A program made the translations under genes and the position numbers. Shown here piece by piece: positions 51,101 to 59,289 of a stretch of DNA of 64,000 nt. The DNA comes from Cohnella thailandensis (GTDB taxonomy: Bacteria > Bacillota > Bacilli > Paenibacillales > Paenibacillaceae). Location: assembly GCF_014212135.1 (NCBI RefSeq), contig NZ_JACJVQ010000008.1, forward strand, positions 310,001 through 374,000, given 5' to 3'. The notes under the pieces were generated by a model. It did no database searches. It had not been told where the DNA came from and worked only from the letters and a program-made list of their open reading frames with translations. Position 1 is the first letter of the stretch. The number at the start of each line of letters is the position of its first letter.

Positions 51101-53320
51101 TATGCGCGCGTCGTCCTGCTGCCCAAGCCCGCACTCCAGTTGGCCCTTGGCCTAAATGTCGCTGTCGCCAATCAGGCCGGGCCGCTGCATTTTGACCTCG
51201 TCCTGGAGATCGACGCCCTTGGGGCTCGCGGCTCGGCAACGATGAAGAATTGGTGGGTGGAGCCGTTCGGCATCGAAGGCCTGAAGATCGGCCCTGCAAT
51301 CGCGCTGCAGCTCGGCATTATCTACGCTCAGTTTGCCGCCACCGGCACTCCGTCGGAATTCGGCATCGCCGGCGGGCTTGCCGTCGGCAGCGTGGAAGCT
51401 CAGATGGCCGTCAACATCTCCGAAGACCCGACCCGCGAAATTTTGATGGGTTCTTTGACCAGACTGACCTCCCGGGATCTGGTCCAATTCGCGGAGCAGT
51501 TGACCGGGCTAAGCTTGCTTGGCGAAGACTCGCCGAACTTCTTCGAGTTTGAAGACCTGCTTCTTTATATCGCCCCTGCGGGCGGTTCGATCGGCACAAT
51601 CACCTTTGAGCCGGGCTTCAGCTTCTCCGGCAAGATGGTCCTGTTCGGCAAACGGGCGTCCATCTATACCCGAGCCTCCAAAACGGGCGTTGCCGTCAAA
51701 GGCAGCCTGGAGCACCTGGAACTCGGCCCGCTGGAGATTCGCGGCCATCAAGGTCCTGACGCCACGATCGATCTCGTAATCGACGAGAAGAAGCAGAGCC
51801 TGTTCGTCGACGGAGCGCTCTCGATCTTCGGAATGAATGCGGAGGTATTCGCCGACATCTCCAATCGCGGCGCACACTTCCACTTCGAACTGGCCTTCGG
51901 CGACGTTATGAAATTCGTGGTGAGGGGCGACAGCGAAGGAGAGATGTCAAAGCCGGAGACGCTGGATTTTTCCCTTTACGCGTTGTGGCAAAACGATTTG
52001 ACCGCTTATCTGCAAACGACGGTTGCCCGGAAACTACACGACGCCATCCATGCCGTGGAGCATGATATCGATGAGGCGAAGGAACGGGTGAATGAAGCAG
52101 AGAGAGCTTACTTGGAGCTGTTTACCCCCGCTCGCGACAGACTAAACGAAGCGGAGAAGGAAGCGAATCGCTATTTGCGGCAGCTGACGTTGAAAGTAGA
52201 GGAGGAGCGGCGCAAATTCGACTCCTCTTTAAATGACGCAAAGAAAGAAGTAGAAGCCTGCAAGGCCGCTTTTGACGGCGCGCTGCTGGAAGCGGAAAGC
52301 CTGGTTGCGCAGGCGCAGGCGGAATATGATGCGGCGATCGCGCAGGCCGAAGCGGCCGTAGAGCAGGCGCAGGCGGAGTACGACCAAGTCTTGTACAGCG
52401 CCGAACAGATTGTCGATGACGCCCAGAGAATATACGAGGAGGCGATGGACTCCGCCATTCGCGACGTGCGGAATGTCCGCAGCCAGATCAGCTCGATCCA
52501 ACAGGACATCGACGCTGCCTCCTACGAATTAAGCCATCTGGAATGGTACGAGGTTCCCTATATGGCTCCGATTCTGTCCGCCAAAATCGTCAGTCTGGAA
52601 GTTGCGATGCTGACGGCGCAAAGCCTGTTGGACGCGGCGGAAGGCGCTCTGACCCTGGTCAAGTACGGCCAAAGCTATCTCGTATTAGGGGCCGCCAAGC
52701 GCGCTCTCGAAACGGTACGCGTCGGCGTGCAATATACGGCTTTGAGGAATTCGAAGCAGGCGCTGGCCTTGATCCAGTTCGGCGGTCAATATATGGTTCT
52801 TGATAACGCCAAGAGGGCTCTCGCCGCCGTTCGGCTAGGAACGGACTATCAAGCATGGACTTTGGCGCTTAAATCCTTGGAGCTTGTGCATATGGCGGGA
52901 CAAACCGCATTAAGCGCCGCCGAATCGGCTCTGGCTGACTACGGTCAGTCGGCGGCTCATCTGGCCGTAGAAATTGCCAAGCAAGCGTTGGAAGCGATCC
53001 AAACGGGCACTTCCGCGCTTGCTTTCGAGAACGCCAAGGTGCTGCTGGAAGCGGCTAAATATGGAGCGGCGACGACGTTGAAGCTGGCCGAGTTCGCCGC
53101 CGAACATGCGGGCGACTTGCTCGACGTGAGGAAGGTGGAGCTCTCCGGCTCCTTAAAGGAGGCGAAGCAGGGCAAGCTCTTATCCGTCTCCATCGAAGCC
53201 GCCGTCTTCGGGCAAGAGTTCCGTCTGGACATCGATTTCGACGTCCGCGAGCCGGCTCGCTTGATCGAAGACCTGTTCCGCCATGCGCTGAATCAGGCGA
53301 CAAGCTTCATAACCGGGTGA
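48122..53320 (+). CDS. 1732-residue protein of unknown function (DUF6603-like), beta-rich repeats and C-terminal helical repeats
   Basis: The GTG at 48122, 8 bases behind AGGAGG, gives 1732 residues with no signal peptide or membrane helix. Residues 1-~440 are a distinct N-terminal region that is visibly AT-richer than the rest. From ~480 to ~1290 the chain is beta-rich with repeated pieces of the form 'G-x-L-x-x-L-x-I-G-P-L-E-I' (LQIGPLEIKEAKLSL; LELGPLEIRGHQGPD; VFGIPGFTLDSLAIQG). From ~1300 on it is helical: a coiled coil rich in AQAxAEYD, then four exact 19-residue repeats (1516-1591, unit like GGQYMVLDNAKRALAAVRL) and weaker copies to ~1690. The resemblance to DUF6603 proteins is from memory. 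Function is unknown; the layout suggests a long scaffold or lipid-binding structure. It has no operon partner. Confidence 0.7.
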   Translation: MRKFSPIIVLEKEEKRIRFQSGNAHFVRKWVSFSSVELAIGNNQAATLDAIKQDTQGNGRYWYVRASDLEKLVSPAELVLYTEEYEIKITENKYGSWYALFREGLLLTPKEYDSNSVNPYGRFDNEIDGMMRIIEVSPSNLTGYKKFFKSSGVAELLHHPYELVSEAPSLSNWKRVSVASNYSVYVPAKTNLEMPFPSTSTVSGVHEAFFEKKDMGIQYVQPKKTRTLSTVLTASDIQAWSGQARYPQQATVMNSNPASKVAKALALPPDLDYDWLHLIAFSFGPAENLDTQQHPNNLVLGTKAANTKMLETESKIKKLASKSYAVMVTVTVTCTEIKGGQYASWLAKEIKYSYRTLDIEDSNTIAEEITFNPFLRVTPSLCEYMATMYHLDNISEGKKPRTKQSKANLSKFKLTGKRPLPSDDELFAFADNSLWADLKLEDVSAQKTDSLGDSMLFEMAPSNPRLRRRISQSLEEIPGHLYTAEASVFGQSDIPVTGAVLDSGEHFALLNLAKDGFTFASLFQDFHCDHTDLFMLDDVNVHFGLAGEEGDSTLSFSGVLRLESGPLAWIKSLLNLNNGLLISGEIRFDGFSDAGLIRPTSFTLTSAASMFLPLPGGMTLTSGSLQISVGPSANNLTLTQGWHISAIIAGTVEIPALGGDKPAVLNASLGYQGNNLFMTAEVEGIVDVFGIPGFTLDSLAIQGSVGADNRLQVAATMIGGTQVYGFFGEISKEYAGIAASAEHFTIKDVAELYCMLSGEELAPPEHEVAFDNVFVGLATRDCTIAGRPMSKGLTLRGDLTVEGHRFGIEAVISSDGVSFNGSIDRLQIGPLEIKEAKLSLELYRASSGKPTKLAIYGAVVIEGIEVDCEVRFEKRPEGSNVLVYASIAADNLKLSTIIPAVEDSFADSLAFEKAVFIYSSSDGLFHSTHCSYPVRQGVQLIGKLKEIPALSSLSRSRQSGLLLSAHFGSQTDITIDMSGIKLELGSGVDTDSLYARVVLLPKPALQLALGLNVAVANQAGPLHFDLVLEIDALGARGSATMKNWWVEPFGIEGLKIGPAIALQLGIIYAQFAATGTPSEFGIAGGLAVGSVEAQMAVNISEDPTREILMGSLTRLTSRDLVQFAEQLTGLSLLGEDSPNFFEFEDLLLYIAPAGGSIGTITFEPGFSFSGKMVLFGKRASIYTRASKTGVAVKGSLEHLELGPLEIRGHQGPDATIDLVIDEKKQSLFVDGALSIFGMNAEVFADISNRGAHFHFELAFGDVMKFVVRGDSEGEMSKPETLDFSLYALWQNDLTAYLQTTVARKLHDAIHAVEHDIDEAKERVNEAERAYLELFTPARDRLNEAEKEANRYLRQLTLKVEEERRKFDSSLNDAKKEVEACKAAFDGALLEAESLVAQAQAEYDAAIAQAEAAVEQAQAEYDQVLYSAEQIVDDAQRIYEEAMDSAIRDVRNVRSQISSIQQDIDAASYELSHLEWYEVPYMAPILSAKIVSLEVAMLTAQSLLDAAEGALTLVKYGQSYLVLGAAKRALETVRVGVQYTALRNSKQALALIQFGGQYMVLDNAKRALAAVRLGTDYQAWTLALKSLELVHMAGQTALSAAESALADYGQSAAHLAVEIAKQALEAIQTGTSALAFENAKVLLEAAKYGAATTLKLAEFAAEHAGDLLDVRKVELSGSLKEAKQGKLLSVSIEAAVFGQEFRLDIDFDVREPARLIEDLFRHALNQATSFITG

Positions 53321-53382
53321 GTCCAATACGGCCGTCGTCAGCACTTTAACCAAAAGACCTCAGACTCTCTGCAAAGCGGAGG

Positions 53383-54504
53383 CTAGTCCATCGCCTTGCG
53401 AATATCGTAATCGGCCAGGTCGATCTCTAGCGAATGCTTCAGCGCCAGCTTCGCCAATTGGCTTCCCAGATATGGCCCTACCGTCAGGCCGGACGCCCCG
53501 AGCCCGTTAGCCGCAAGAAGGCCGGACCATCCGGGGACGGCGCCGATGACCGGCAGAAATCCGGGGGTGAACGGCCGGAACCCGACGCGCACCTCCGAGA
53601 AGGCCGCGTCGGCCAAGCCCGGCGCCAGCTCCAGCCCTTTGTTCAGAACCTCCTGCATTCCGCCGGCGGTCGCTCTCGTATCGTAGCCTTCGATATCGTT
53701 CTCGTGCGTCGCCCCGATGACGATCTTCCCCTTCTCGAAAGCGAGCAGGTATTGGTCGGTGGGCGGCATGACGACGGGCCACGAGTCGGTATCCGGGTCA
53801 TCCTCCAGCTCAAGGTGCATGATCTGCGCTTTCTGATAACCTACGTTAAAGCGAACTCCCAGAGGCAGCAGCAGCTCTCTCGCCCAGGCGCCCGCGCATA
53901 CGACCGTAGCGTCCGCCGCGTAGAGCTGCCCGCCGACGCGAGCCCCCGTAACGCGATTCCCCTCATAAGTCAGCTCCGCATCTCCGCGGACCAGACGGGC
54001 TCCGTTTCGGACGGCCGAGCGAATGAGCGCATCTCGCAGCGCGCGGCCGTCTACCCGGGCAGCGCCGCCGATCCGAACGGCAAGATAGCCCTCCGCCAGC
54101 AGGGGAAAAAGCTCCCGAGTCTCCTGCTCATCAAGCCTCGCAATCTCTCCGATCTCCGGAGCCTCTTCTCTCCTCGCCGTCGCGCGCTCCTCCATCTTTT
54201 TGATTTTCTCCGAGTCGCTATGAATGCTTAAGGCCCCGACCCGGGCATAGCCGGTTTCGGTCTCCCCTTCGCTCTGCAGCTGCTCGATCAGCTCCGGATA
54301 AAATCGCGCGCCCGCCCTGGCCAGCCGGTACCAAGCCTGATTGCGCCGCTGCGACAGCCAGGGGCAAATAATGCCCGCGGCGGCGTCCGTCGCCTGTCCC
54401 CGATCCTTGCGATCGATAAGGGTAACGTCCGCATCCATTCTGGCTAGCTGATAAGCAGTCGACGCTCCGAGAATTCCGGCTCCGACGACGATGAATTTGT
54501 TCAT
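53383..54504 (-). CDS. FAD-dependent glycine/D-amino acid oxidase-like enzyme (DAO family)
   Basis: Starting at ATG 54504 behind AAGGAA, the protein has 373 residues. The FAD loop is FIVVGAGILGASTAYQLARM (residues 4-23), ending in the acidic strand VTLIDRKDRGQATDAAAG. A substrate domain follows, then the second FAD region VRVGFRPFTPGFLPVIG and the end motif ANGLGASGLTVGPYLG typical of DadA/ThiO-like oxidases. It probably oxidises an amine or D-amino acid in the cytoplasm; the exact substrate is not readable. It is convergent with the giant gene and has its own promoter (TTGAAG-N18-TAGTAT on the minus strand, 54543-54572). Confidence 0.85.
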   Translation of the reverse strand: MNKFIVVGAGILGASTAYQLARMDADVTLIDRKDRGQATDAAAGIICPWLSQRRNQAWYRLARAGARFYPELIEQLQSEGETETGYARVGALSIHSDSEKIKKMEERATARREEAPEIGEIARLDEQETRELFPLLAEGYLAVRIGGAARVDGRALRDALIRSAVRNGARLVRGDAELTYEGNRVTGARVGGQLYAADATVVCAGAWARELLLPLGVRFNVGYQKAQIMHLELEDDPDTDSWPVVMPPTDQYLLAFEKGKIVIGATHENDIEGYDTRATAGGMQEVLNKGLELAPGLADAAFSEVRVGFRPFTPGFLPVIGAVPGWSGLLAANGLGASGLTVGPYLGSQLAKLALKHSLEIDLADYDIRKAMD

Positions 54505-54542
54505 GGCGTATTCCTTTCCGATCCCTATGGCTCTATTCATAA

Positions 54543-54572
54543 ATACTACCATTGGATTCATCGGGCCTTCAA
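54543..54572 (-). promoter_or_regulatory. likely promoter of the DAO-family oxidase gene
   Basis: On the minus strand TTGAAG (54567-54572) and TAGTAT (54543-54548) are 18 bp apart, about 40 bases before the start at 54504. Confidence 0.45.
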
Positions 54573-54657
54573 GCAAACGCCTGCGCAGACCACCTTTTCC
54601 GACCTGGAGCGAACCCTGCCCATGATCAGAGATGGTCTGTACTTGGGCTCGCTTATG

Positions 54658-54682
54658 CCGCCTCTCCCCTTCGTTCAGACGG
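54658..54682. repeat. 25-bp hairpin motif, second copy
   Basis: It matches 47901-47925 at 23 of 25 positions. On the minus strand CCGTCT pairs with AGGCGG around GAACGAAGGGGAG. It lies about 155 bases before the oxidase start, upstream of its promoter. Confidence 0.6.
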
Positions 54683-54803
54683 GAACCCGGTATGGCCTGT
54701 CCGTGAAAAGGAATCGCTGGAACTTCATTGCAGAAAATGCTCGGCTGTCGGCGAATGCGAGGAACGCCGTTGCCTCCATTGGCGAAATCATTCGACTATA
54801 GGT

Positions 54804-55006
54804 GAAAGAGGGCAGTGTGACTACCTACATTGGCGAATTCGACCGACTATAGACGAAAGAGGGCAGTGTGACTACCTACATCGGCGAATTCGACCGACTA
54901 TAGACGAAAGAGGGCAGTGTGACTACCTACATCGGCGGAATCGGTCGGCTACTAGCGAAAGAGGGCAGTGTGACTACCTACATCGGCGGAATCGCCCGAC
55001 TGCCGC
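54804..55006. repeat. four-copy 51-bp tandem repeat
   Basis: Units start at 54804, 54855, 54906 and 54957. Each reads GAAAGAGGGCAGTGTGACTA, then CCTACATCGGCG and a variable part around TCGACCGACTATAGAC. A decayed partial copy precedes the first. Units are conserved over their whole length apart from the last ~15 bases, so this is not CRISPR. It lies in the 557-bp gap 54505-55061 between the oxidase promoter and the GH3 terminator. Confidence 0.92.
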
Positions 55007-55013
55007 AGCGTCG

Positions 55014-55058
55014 GAAAAGCCCCCTCCCGACGACCGAAGGTCGCTAGGAGAGGGCCTT
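55014..55058 (-). terminator. terminator of the GH3-SLH gene
   Basis: On the minus strand AAGGCCCTCTCC pairs with GGGAGGGGGCTT, with an inner CGACC-TTCG-GGTCG-like stem. TTTTCC follows. Confidence 0.75.
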
Positions 55059-55061
55059 GTG

Positions 55062-58000
55062 TTACATCTTATAGATTCGGTACAGAACGACCGCGGCTTC
55101 CGCCCGGGATGTCGTTGCCGTCGGGTTCAAGCGGCTGCCGTCCCCTTCGACGATGCCGGCTTTAACGAGCGCCGCGACTTCTTCCTTGGCGTAAGCCGAG
55201 ACTTTCCCGGCGTCCGCGAAGGCGTCGAGATCGTCGGACGTTCCCGTCTCGTCCAGCTTGCCGTTCGCCTTGAGCGCTCTCGCGATCAGGACCATCATAT
55301 CCTGGCGGGAGATCGGGCCAAGCGGATCGAACTTGCCGCCCGAGCCTTGGACGATGCCCAGGCTCTTCGCAATCGCCACCGCTTCGGCATAATAGGCGTT
55401 CGCCGGGACATCCGAGAAGGAGCCGGCTGCCGCGTCGCCGCTCGACAGCTTGAACGCCCTTGCGAGCAGCAGGACAAAGTCCGCTCTCGTCACCGGTTTG
55501 GCGGGCTCGAACGTATCCTTCGAGGTTCCCTGGATAATCCCTTCCGCCGCCAGCTTGCCGATGGCTTCGGCCGCCCAGGAATAGCTCGGTCCTACGTCCT
55601 TGAAGGTCATGGCCGTCGAGCCGTCCGTCCCTTGCTCTCCCGGATCGGGAGTATCCGTTCCCTCGGAATCGTCCGGATCCGGGTTCGTCGTGGCCGGAGG
55701 AGTCGGATTGCCGCCTCCGGACGAACCCGTGCCGACGAGCTGAAGGCTGTCTACGCGAATGTCCGGATTCTTGAAGACGAGGTACAGGTCATGCGTGCCG
55801 GACGCAGAGGCCAACAAGCTTTCGGTGACTTCCGCGTAATCCAGCTCGACGACTTTGAAGTCGCTTCCCGCTACGTCGCGGGTCGCGACCGGCGTCGCAT
55901 CGAACGTAAGGACGGCTAAGCGGGTTCCCGTCGGAGAATCCGCCCGGACTTCCACGACCGAGGTCGCGTTCGTCGAAGCGCCGCGCAGCTTGATTCCCGT
56001 TGCTCCCGTCAGGTTGACGCGGTTCAGAGCAACCCAGGAGCCGCCGTTCTTGGACATGACCGCATAGTAGCCGTTCTCGGACAGCTTGGCCTTCAGGCCT
56101 TCGGCCGTGCGAAGCTTGGAGACCTCGCGATAGACCACGTCATTGGACGCAAAAGCATGATCGAACACGCTCACCGCATTCGTCGTCGCATCCAATGCCG
56201 CGATGGCGGAGCCGTTATAAGAGAGAGTCGCCGTCAACGGAAGATCGTCGGAAGACCGGCCCGCCATCAAGGTGTAGCTGCCCGTCTCGGCGACGTATTC
56301 GCCGCGGTTGACGTCCCACACCGCGAAGTCGGACGGATCCACGGTCAGATGGACCGTCTTCTTCTGCCCCGCTTCTACATAGACCTTCTCGTAGGAGACC
56401 AATTGTTTCTTCGGCACGTATGCTCCGTACGAGGAGTTATTGTTCCGGATATAGAGCTGAACGACTTCCGAGGTGTTCACGGAGCCCGTGTTCGCGACGT
56501 CCACCGTCACCTCGAAAGGCTGGTCACCGGAAGCGCCGGAAGGCGCCGCGAGATTCGAATAATCGAAGCTGCCGTAGCTTAGCCCGAAGCCGAACGGATA
56601 AGTCACCTTGGCGTCCGTGTACATGTAGGTCATTCCGCTCTCGGCCGGGTCGCCGTTCGTCATGTCGACCGTAAAGCGAGGGTCGATCTGGCTCAGGGAA
56701 GTCGGAGAGCTTGCCGCCGGAGGCAGCGAATAAGCGTTCAGCGCCGGGAACGATTCCGTGCCCGCGTACCAGGTCGACGTCAGGCGGCCCGTCGGCGCGT
56801 AATCGCCGAACAGCACTTCCGCCAGAGCCTTGCTGTCGTATTGGCCCGCATACGGCTGATATAGAATGGCCGCGACGTTGGCGTTATCCTGGATCTCCTG
56901 CATATTCACAGGCGCGTTGGCCTTGACGATGACGATCGTTTTCTTCGGGAACGCTTCGGCTACCTTCGATACGATCTCGTATTGGTCTTCGCCCAGGTTC
57001 AGATCGGAGCGGTCCGCGCCCTCGCCCGAGCTGTGGCGGGCCGGAGTGCCGACGACGACGACCGCGTAATCGTTATCGGTCGCCCATGCCTGCGCGTCCG
57101 CGCCCGCTTCCTTCAGGACGATCTCGCGGAATTTCTCGCTGCCCGTGCGCGCCGCCGCTCCGGCCGCGTCCGTTAGCGGCGTCGCCGCCAGGGCGAGACC
57201 GCCCTCTCCGTTCACCGTCACGAACTTGCCGGACGTGTAATAGGCCGTCTCGAAGCCGCCCGTGAAGCTCTCCGTGTACGTTCCCGCGATCAGGGACACG
57301 GTGCCGTCCGCATTCGTCTCGACGCGGAAACGTCCGGGAAGCGTACTCGCGTCCGCTACGTTGGAGAACGGATTCTCCTTAAGGTTGAGCGTCGTCTTGT
57401 CGCTGTTGCGGATCGTTCCGTCCGTCTCGTTCTTTAACCAGTTGCCGTTCGCCTGGGACAGGAAGCTGTAGCCGCCTTGGCCCCAAGCATAGGCTTCGAA
57501 CGCTTCGGAAGCCGTGTACGCCTTGCCTTCCGCCTTGTAGGCATAAACGCTGTCCGTCACGCTGCTCTCGTCGGGCGCTTCATAGGATGCCGCAACCTGC
57601 TCGCCGCCGGAATAGACGGAAGCGGTGACGGAGCGCCCGTTCGAGACGGATTCGAACGCGACGATCGGAGCGCCGGTGCCGTAATCGACGTTGTCCTCGC
57701 CGATCGCTTCGCGAATCGCCCCGAGCGGGGACAGGCCGGCGTCCGGAAGCGATGGTGTGGCCGACACGGAATAAGTCGCCTTGAACCGGGTGTCGGCCAG
57801 AAGCCCCGTCACCGCGACCTTGTCGGATTTGTCCAGCGGCAGCACCCCGCCGTCGTTCTTGAGCAGCACGATGCTCTCGCGCGAGGCGTCCAGGGCGATG
57901 CCCTGGCTGTCGCTCAAGGAATAATTCCGAGGAGAGCGATCCTTCGCCAGCTCCGAGAAAGGATAGCTTTGCGGCGAGCCGTTGTCGTTCTTCTCGTTGA

Positions 58001-59111
58001 AGTAGCCCGTCCGCACCCACATCTCGATCTGGCCGCGAACGTTGTCCTCCAGCTCCTTGCGCGTGACACCGTATGCGCCTTTCGTCACCGCGCTTACGAT
58101 GTCGGCTTGGGAGGACCCGAACGTGTTCGCGTGATTGCCGCTAAGCAGCAGCAGGGCGGCTTTGCCTTCCGCGTCCGTGTAATTCTGATACCCGTTGTTG
58201 AAGCCGCCGGTCATGTTGCTGTCCGCGCCGACGAAGTCGCCTACCGACATCATGTCGTACGGATTCGCGTTCGTGGCCCGGATGATATTCGGCGAGATAT
58301 GGTTCGGAATGCCGTTCGTCCGCCCGTAGGTCGTCATCAGGCTTTGAACGGTTCCGGCTTGAAGCGGATACAGGAAGCTTTTCAACTGATACTCGTTAAG
58401 AGCCCGGGCGCTCGCGTCGAACTGCCCGCTCTGGCGGAACCACTGTGCCAAATAATTCGTGTAGTGCTTCGTGCCGAGCTGCGCCTTCAGCCAGAAGCCG
58501 TCTTCGTTGCCCGCCTCGCCGTAGCCCGTAATTCCCTTCGCCATCTCGTTCACGAGCGTGCCGGCCAGCACCGGATCCTCCCCGTAGCCCTCCTCGTACC
58601 TTCCGCTGAGCGGATTGGTCCGCATGTCGGATACCGCCGAATACATCAGCGTGTTCGGATCGGACAGGTTCACCTCGCCCCGGCGCTCGTTGCCGATCAC
58701 CGTGCCGACTTCGTTCACCAGCTCCTTGTTCCAGCTCTGCCCCAGGGCAAGCATCGAAGGCATGTCGGTGCTGACGCCCATGACGCGGTCGACGCCGCCC
58801 GCCGCGGTACCCGGAAGCGTGTAGCCGGCCGCGATCTTCCGCGGGCTTCCCGCGCTTTTCTGATCCGCGTAGTAAGCCAGATCCTCGATGCTCATGTCGG
58901 ACAAGATCAAATCGACGAACGCGTCCAGATGACCGGCCACTCCGTCGAAAATCGGCATGCCGGAGGCGTCTCTCCGGAATTCGACCGCCGATTCCCCGGC
59001 CGCCTTCGCCGCTTGCGGCAGAGCCGCCCAGACCATCGAGCTCATAAGGGCCAGGACCAAGCCGACCGCCGTCATCCTCTTCAGAAGGCTGTCTCTACTC
59101 ATTGCTCTCAT
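55062..59111 (-). CDS. SLH-anchored glycoside hydrolase family 3 protein
   Basis: The 1349-residue surface protein starts at ATG 59111 behind AAGGAG. A signal peptide ends near AAKAAG (~38). The GH3 N-terminal barrel follows, with RMxGVSTDMP and GRYEEGYGEDP segments. At the nucleophile position the usual GFVVSDW reads DMMSVGDFVGAD (about residue 290), so the Asp is probably kept in an altered context. The GH3 C-terminal domain (ESIVLLKNDGGVLPL, ~414) contains a large insertion at ~480-680. A Fn3-like domain (~865-945), a carbohydrate-binding-like module (~985-1120), a Pro/Thr/Asp linker and three SLH repeats (~1166-1349) follow. It probably removes terminal sugars at the wall. Two cre-like sites at its promoter suggest CcpA repression. 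Confidence 0.83.
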   Translation of the reverse strand: MRAMSRDSLLKRMTAVGLVLALMSSMVWAALPQAAKAAGESAVEFRRDASGMPIFDGVAGHLDAFVDLILSDMSIEDLAYYADQKSAGSPRKIAAGYTLPGTAAGGVDRVMGVSTDMPSMLALGQSWNKELVNEVGTVIGNERRGEVNLSDPNTLMYSAVSDMRTNPLSGRYEEGYGEDPVLAGTLVNEMAKGITGYGEAGNEDGFWLKAQLGTKHYTNYLAQWFRQSGQFDASARALNEYQLKSFLYPLQAGTVQSLMTTYGRTNGIPNHISPNIIRATNANPYDMMSVGDFVGADSNMTGGFNNGYQNYTDAEGKAALLLLSGNHANTFGSSQADIVSAVTKGAYGVTRKELEDNVRGQIEMWVRTGYFNEKNDNGSPQSYPFSELAKDRSPRNYSLSDSQGIALDASRESIVLLKNDGGVLPLDKSDKVAVTGLLADTRFKATYSVSATPSLPDAGLSPLGAIREAIGEDNVDYGTGAPIVAFESVSNGRSVTASVYSGGEQVAASYEAPDESSVTDSVYAYKAEGKAYTASEAFEAYAWGQGGYSFLSQANGNWLKNETDGTIRNSDKTTLNLKENPFSNVADASTLPGRFRVETNADGTVSLIAGTYTESFTGGFETAYYTSGKFVTVNGEGGLALAATPLTDAAGAAARTGSEKFREIVLKEAGADAQAWATDNDYAVVVVGTPARHSSGEGADRSDLNLGEDQYEIVSKVAEAFPKKTIVIVKANAPVNMQEIQDNANVAAILYQPYAGQYDSKALAEVLFGDYAPTGRLTSTWYAGTESFPALNAYSLPPAASSPTSLSQIDPRFTVDMTNGDPAESGMTYMYTDAKVTYPFGFGLSYGSFDYSNLAAPSGASGDQPFEVTVDVANTGSVNTSEVVQLYIRNNNSSYGAYVPKKQLVSYEKVYVEAGQKKTVHLTVDPSDFAVWDVNRGEYVAETGSYTLMAGRSSDDLPLTATLSYNGSAIAALDATTNAVSVFDHAFASNDVVYREVSKLRTAEGLKAKLSENGYYAVMSKNGGSWVALNRVNLTGATGIKLRGASTNATSVVEVRADSPTGTRLAVLTFDATPVATRDVAGSDFKVVELDYAEVTESLLASASGTHDLYLVFKNPDIRVDSLQLVGTGSSGGGNPTPPATTNPDPDDSEGTDTPDPGEQGTDGSTAMTFKDVGPSYSWAAEAIGKLAAEGIIQGTSKDTFEPAKPVTRADFVLLLARAFKLSSGDAAAGSFSDVPANAYYAEAVAIAKSLGIVQGSGGKFDPLGPISRQDMMVLIARALKANGKLDETGTSDDLDAFADAGKVSAYAKEEVAALVKAGIVEGDGSRLNPTATTSRAEAAVVLYRIYKM

Positions 59112-59134
59112 ACCGTGACTCCTTTTCCCCTGAA

Positions 59135-59184
59135 ATTTTTGAACCGCTTACATTGGCTGTCAAACCCAATTGTAATCGCTTACC
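59135..59184 (-). promoter_or_regulatory. promoter of the GH3-SLH gene with cre-like sites
   Basis: On the minus strand TTGACA (59158-59163) and AAAAAT (59135-59140) are 17 bp apart. TTGTAATCGCTTACC (59170-59184, plus strand) fits the CcpA cre consensus with one mismatch just upstream of the -35. A second cre-like sequence, one base short, fills the spacer (59140-59153). Confidence 0.65.
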
Positions 59185-59289
59185 TAATCGGGGATAAGCC
59201 ACGCTTTTTTCGGCTTTGATCCGGATTTTTTGGATATTCTTCTTGGTTCTGCCGACCAAGTAGCGGCTTCCATCCGTCCTAAACAGGTT

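Noticed and set aside
54658..54682. glycine riboswitch before the glycine-oxidase-like gene
   Set aside because: GGGGAGAG is present, but the other conserved blocks of the glycine aptamer are missing, and the likely promoter is downstream of it.
54804..55006. CRISPR array
   Set aside because: The four 51-bp units are conserved over most of their length, without unique spacers.
54552..55919. 455-codon open frame with 17-residue repeats
   Set aside because: The repeats are the 51-bp array read in frame (51 is a multiple of 3). The rest is antisense to the GH3-SLH gene, and there is no start signal.
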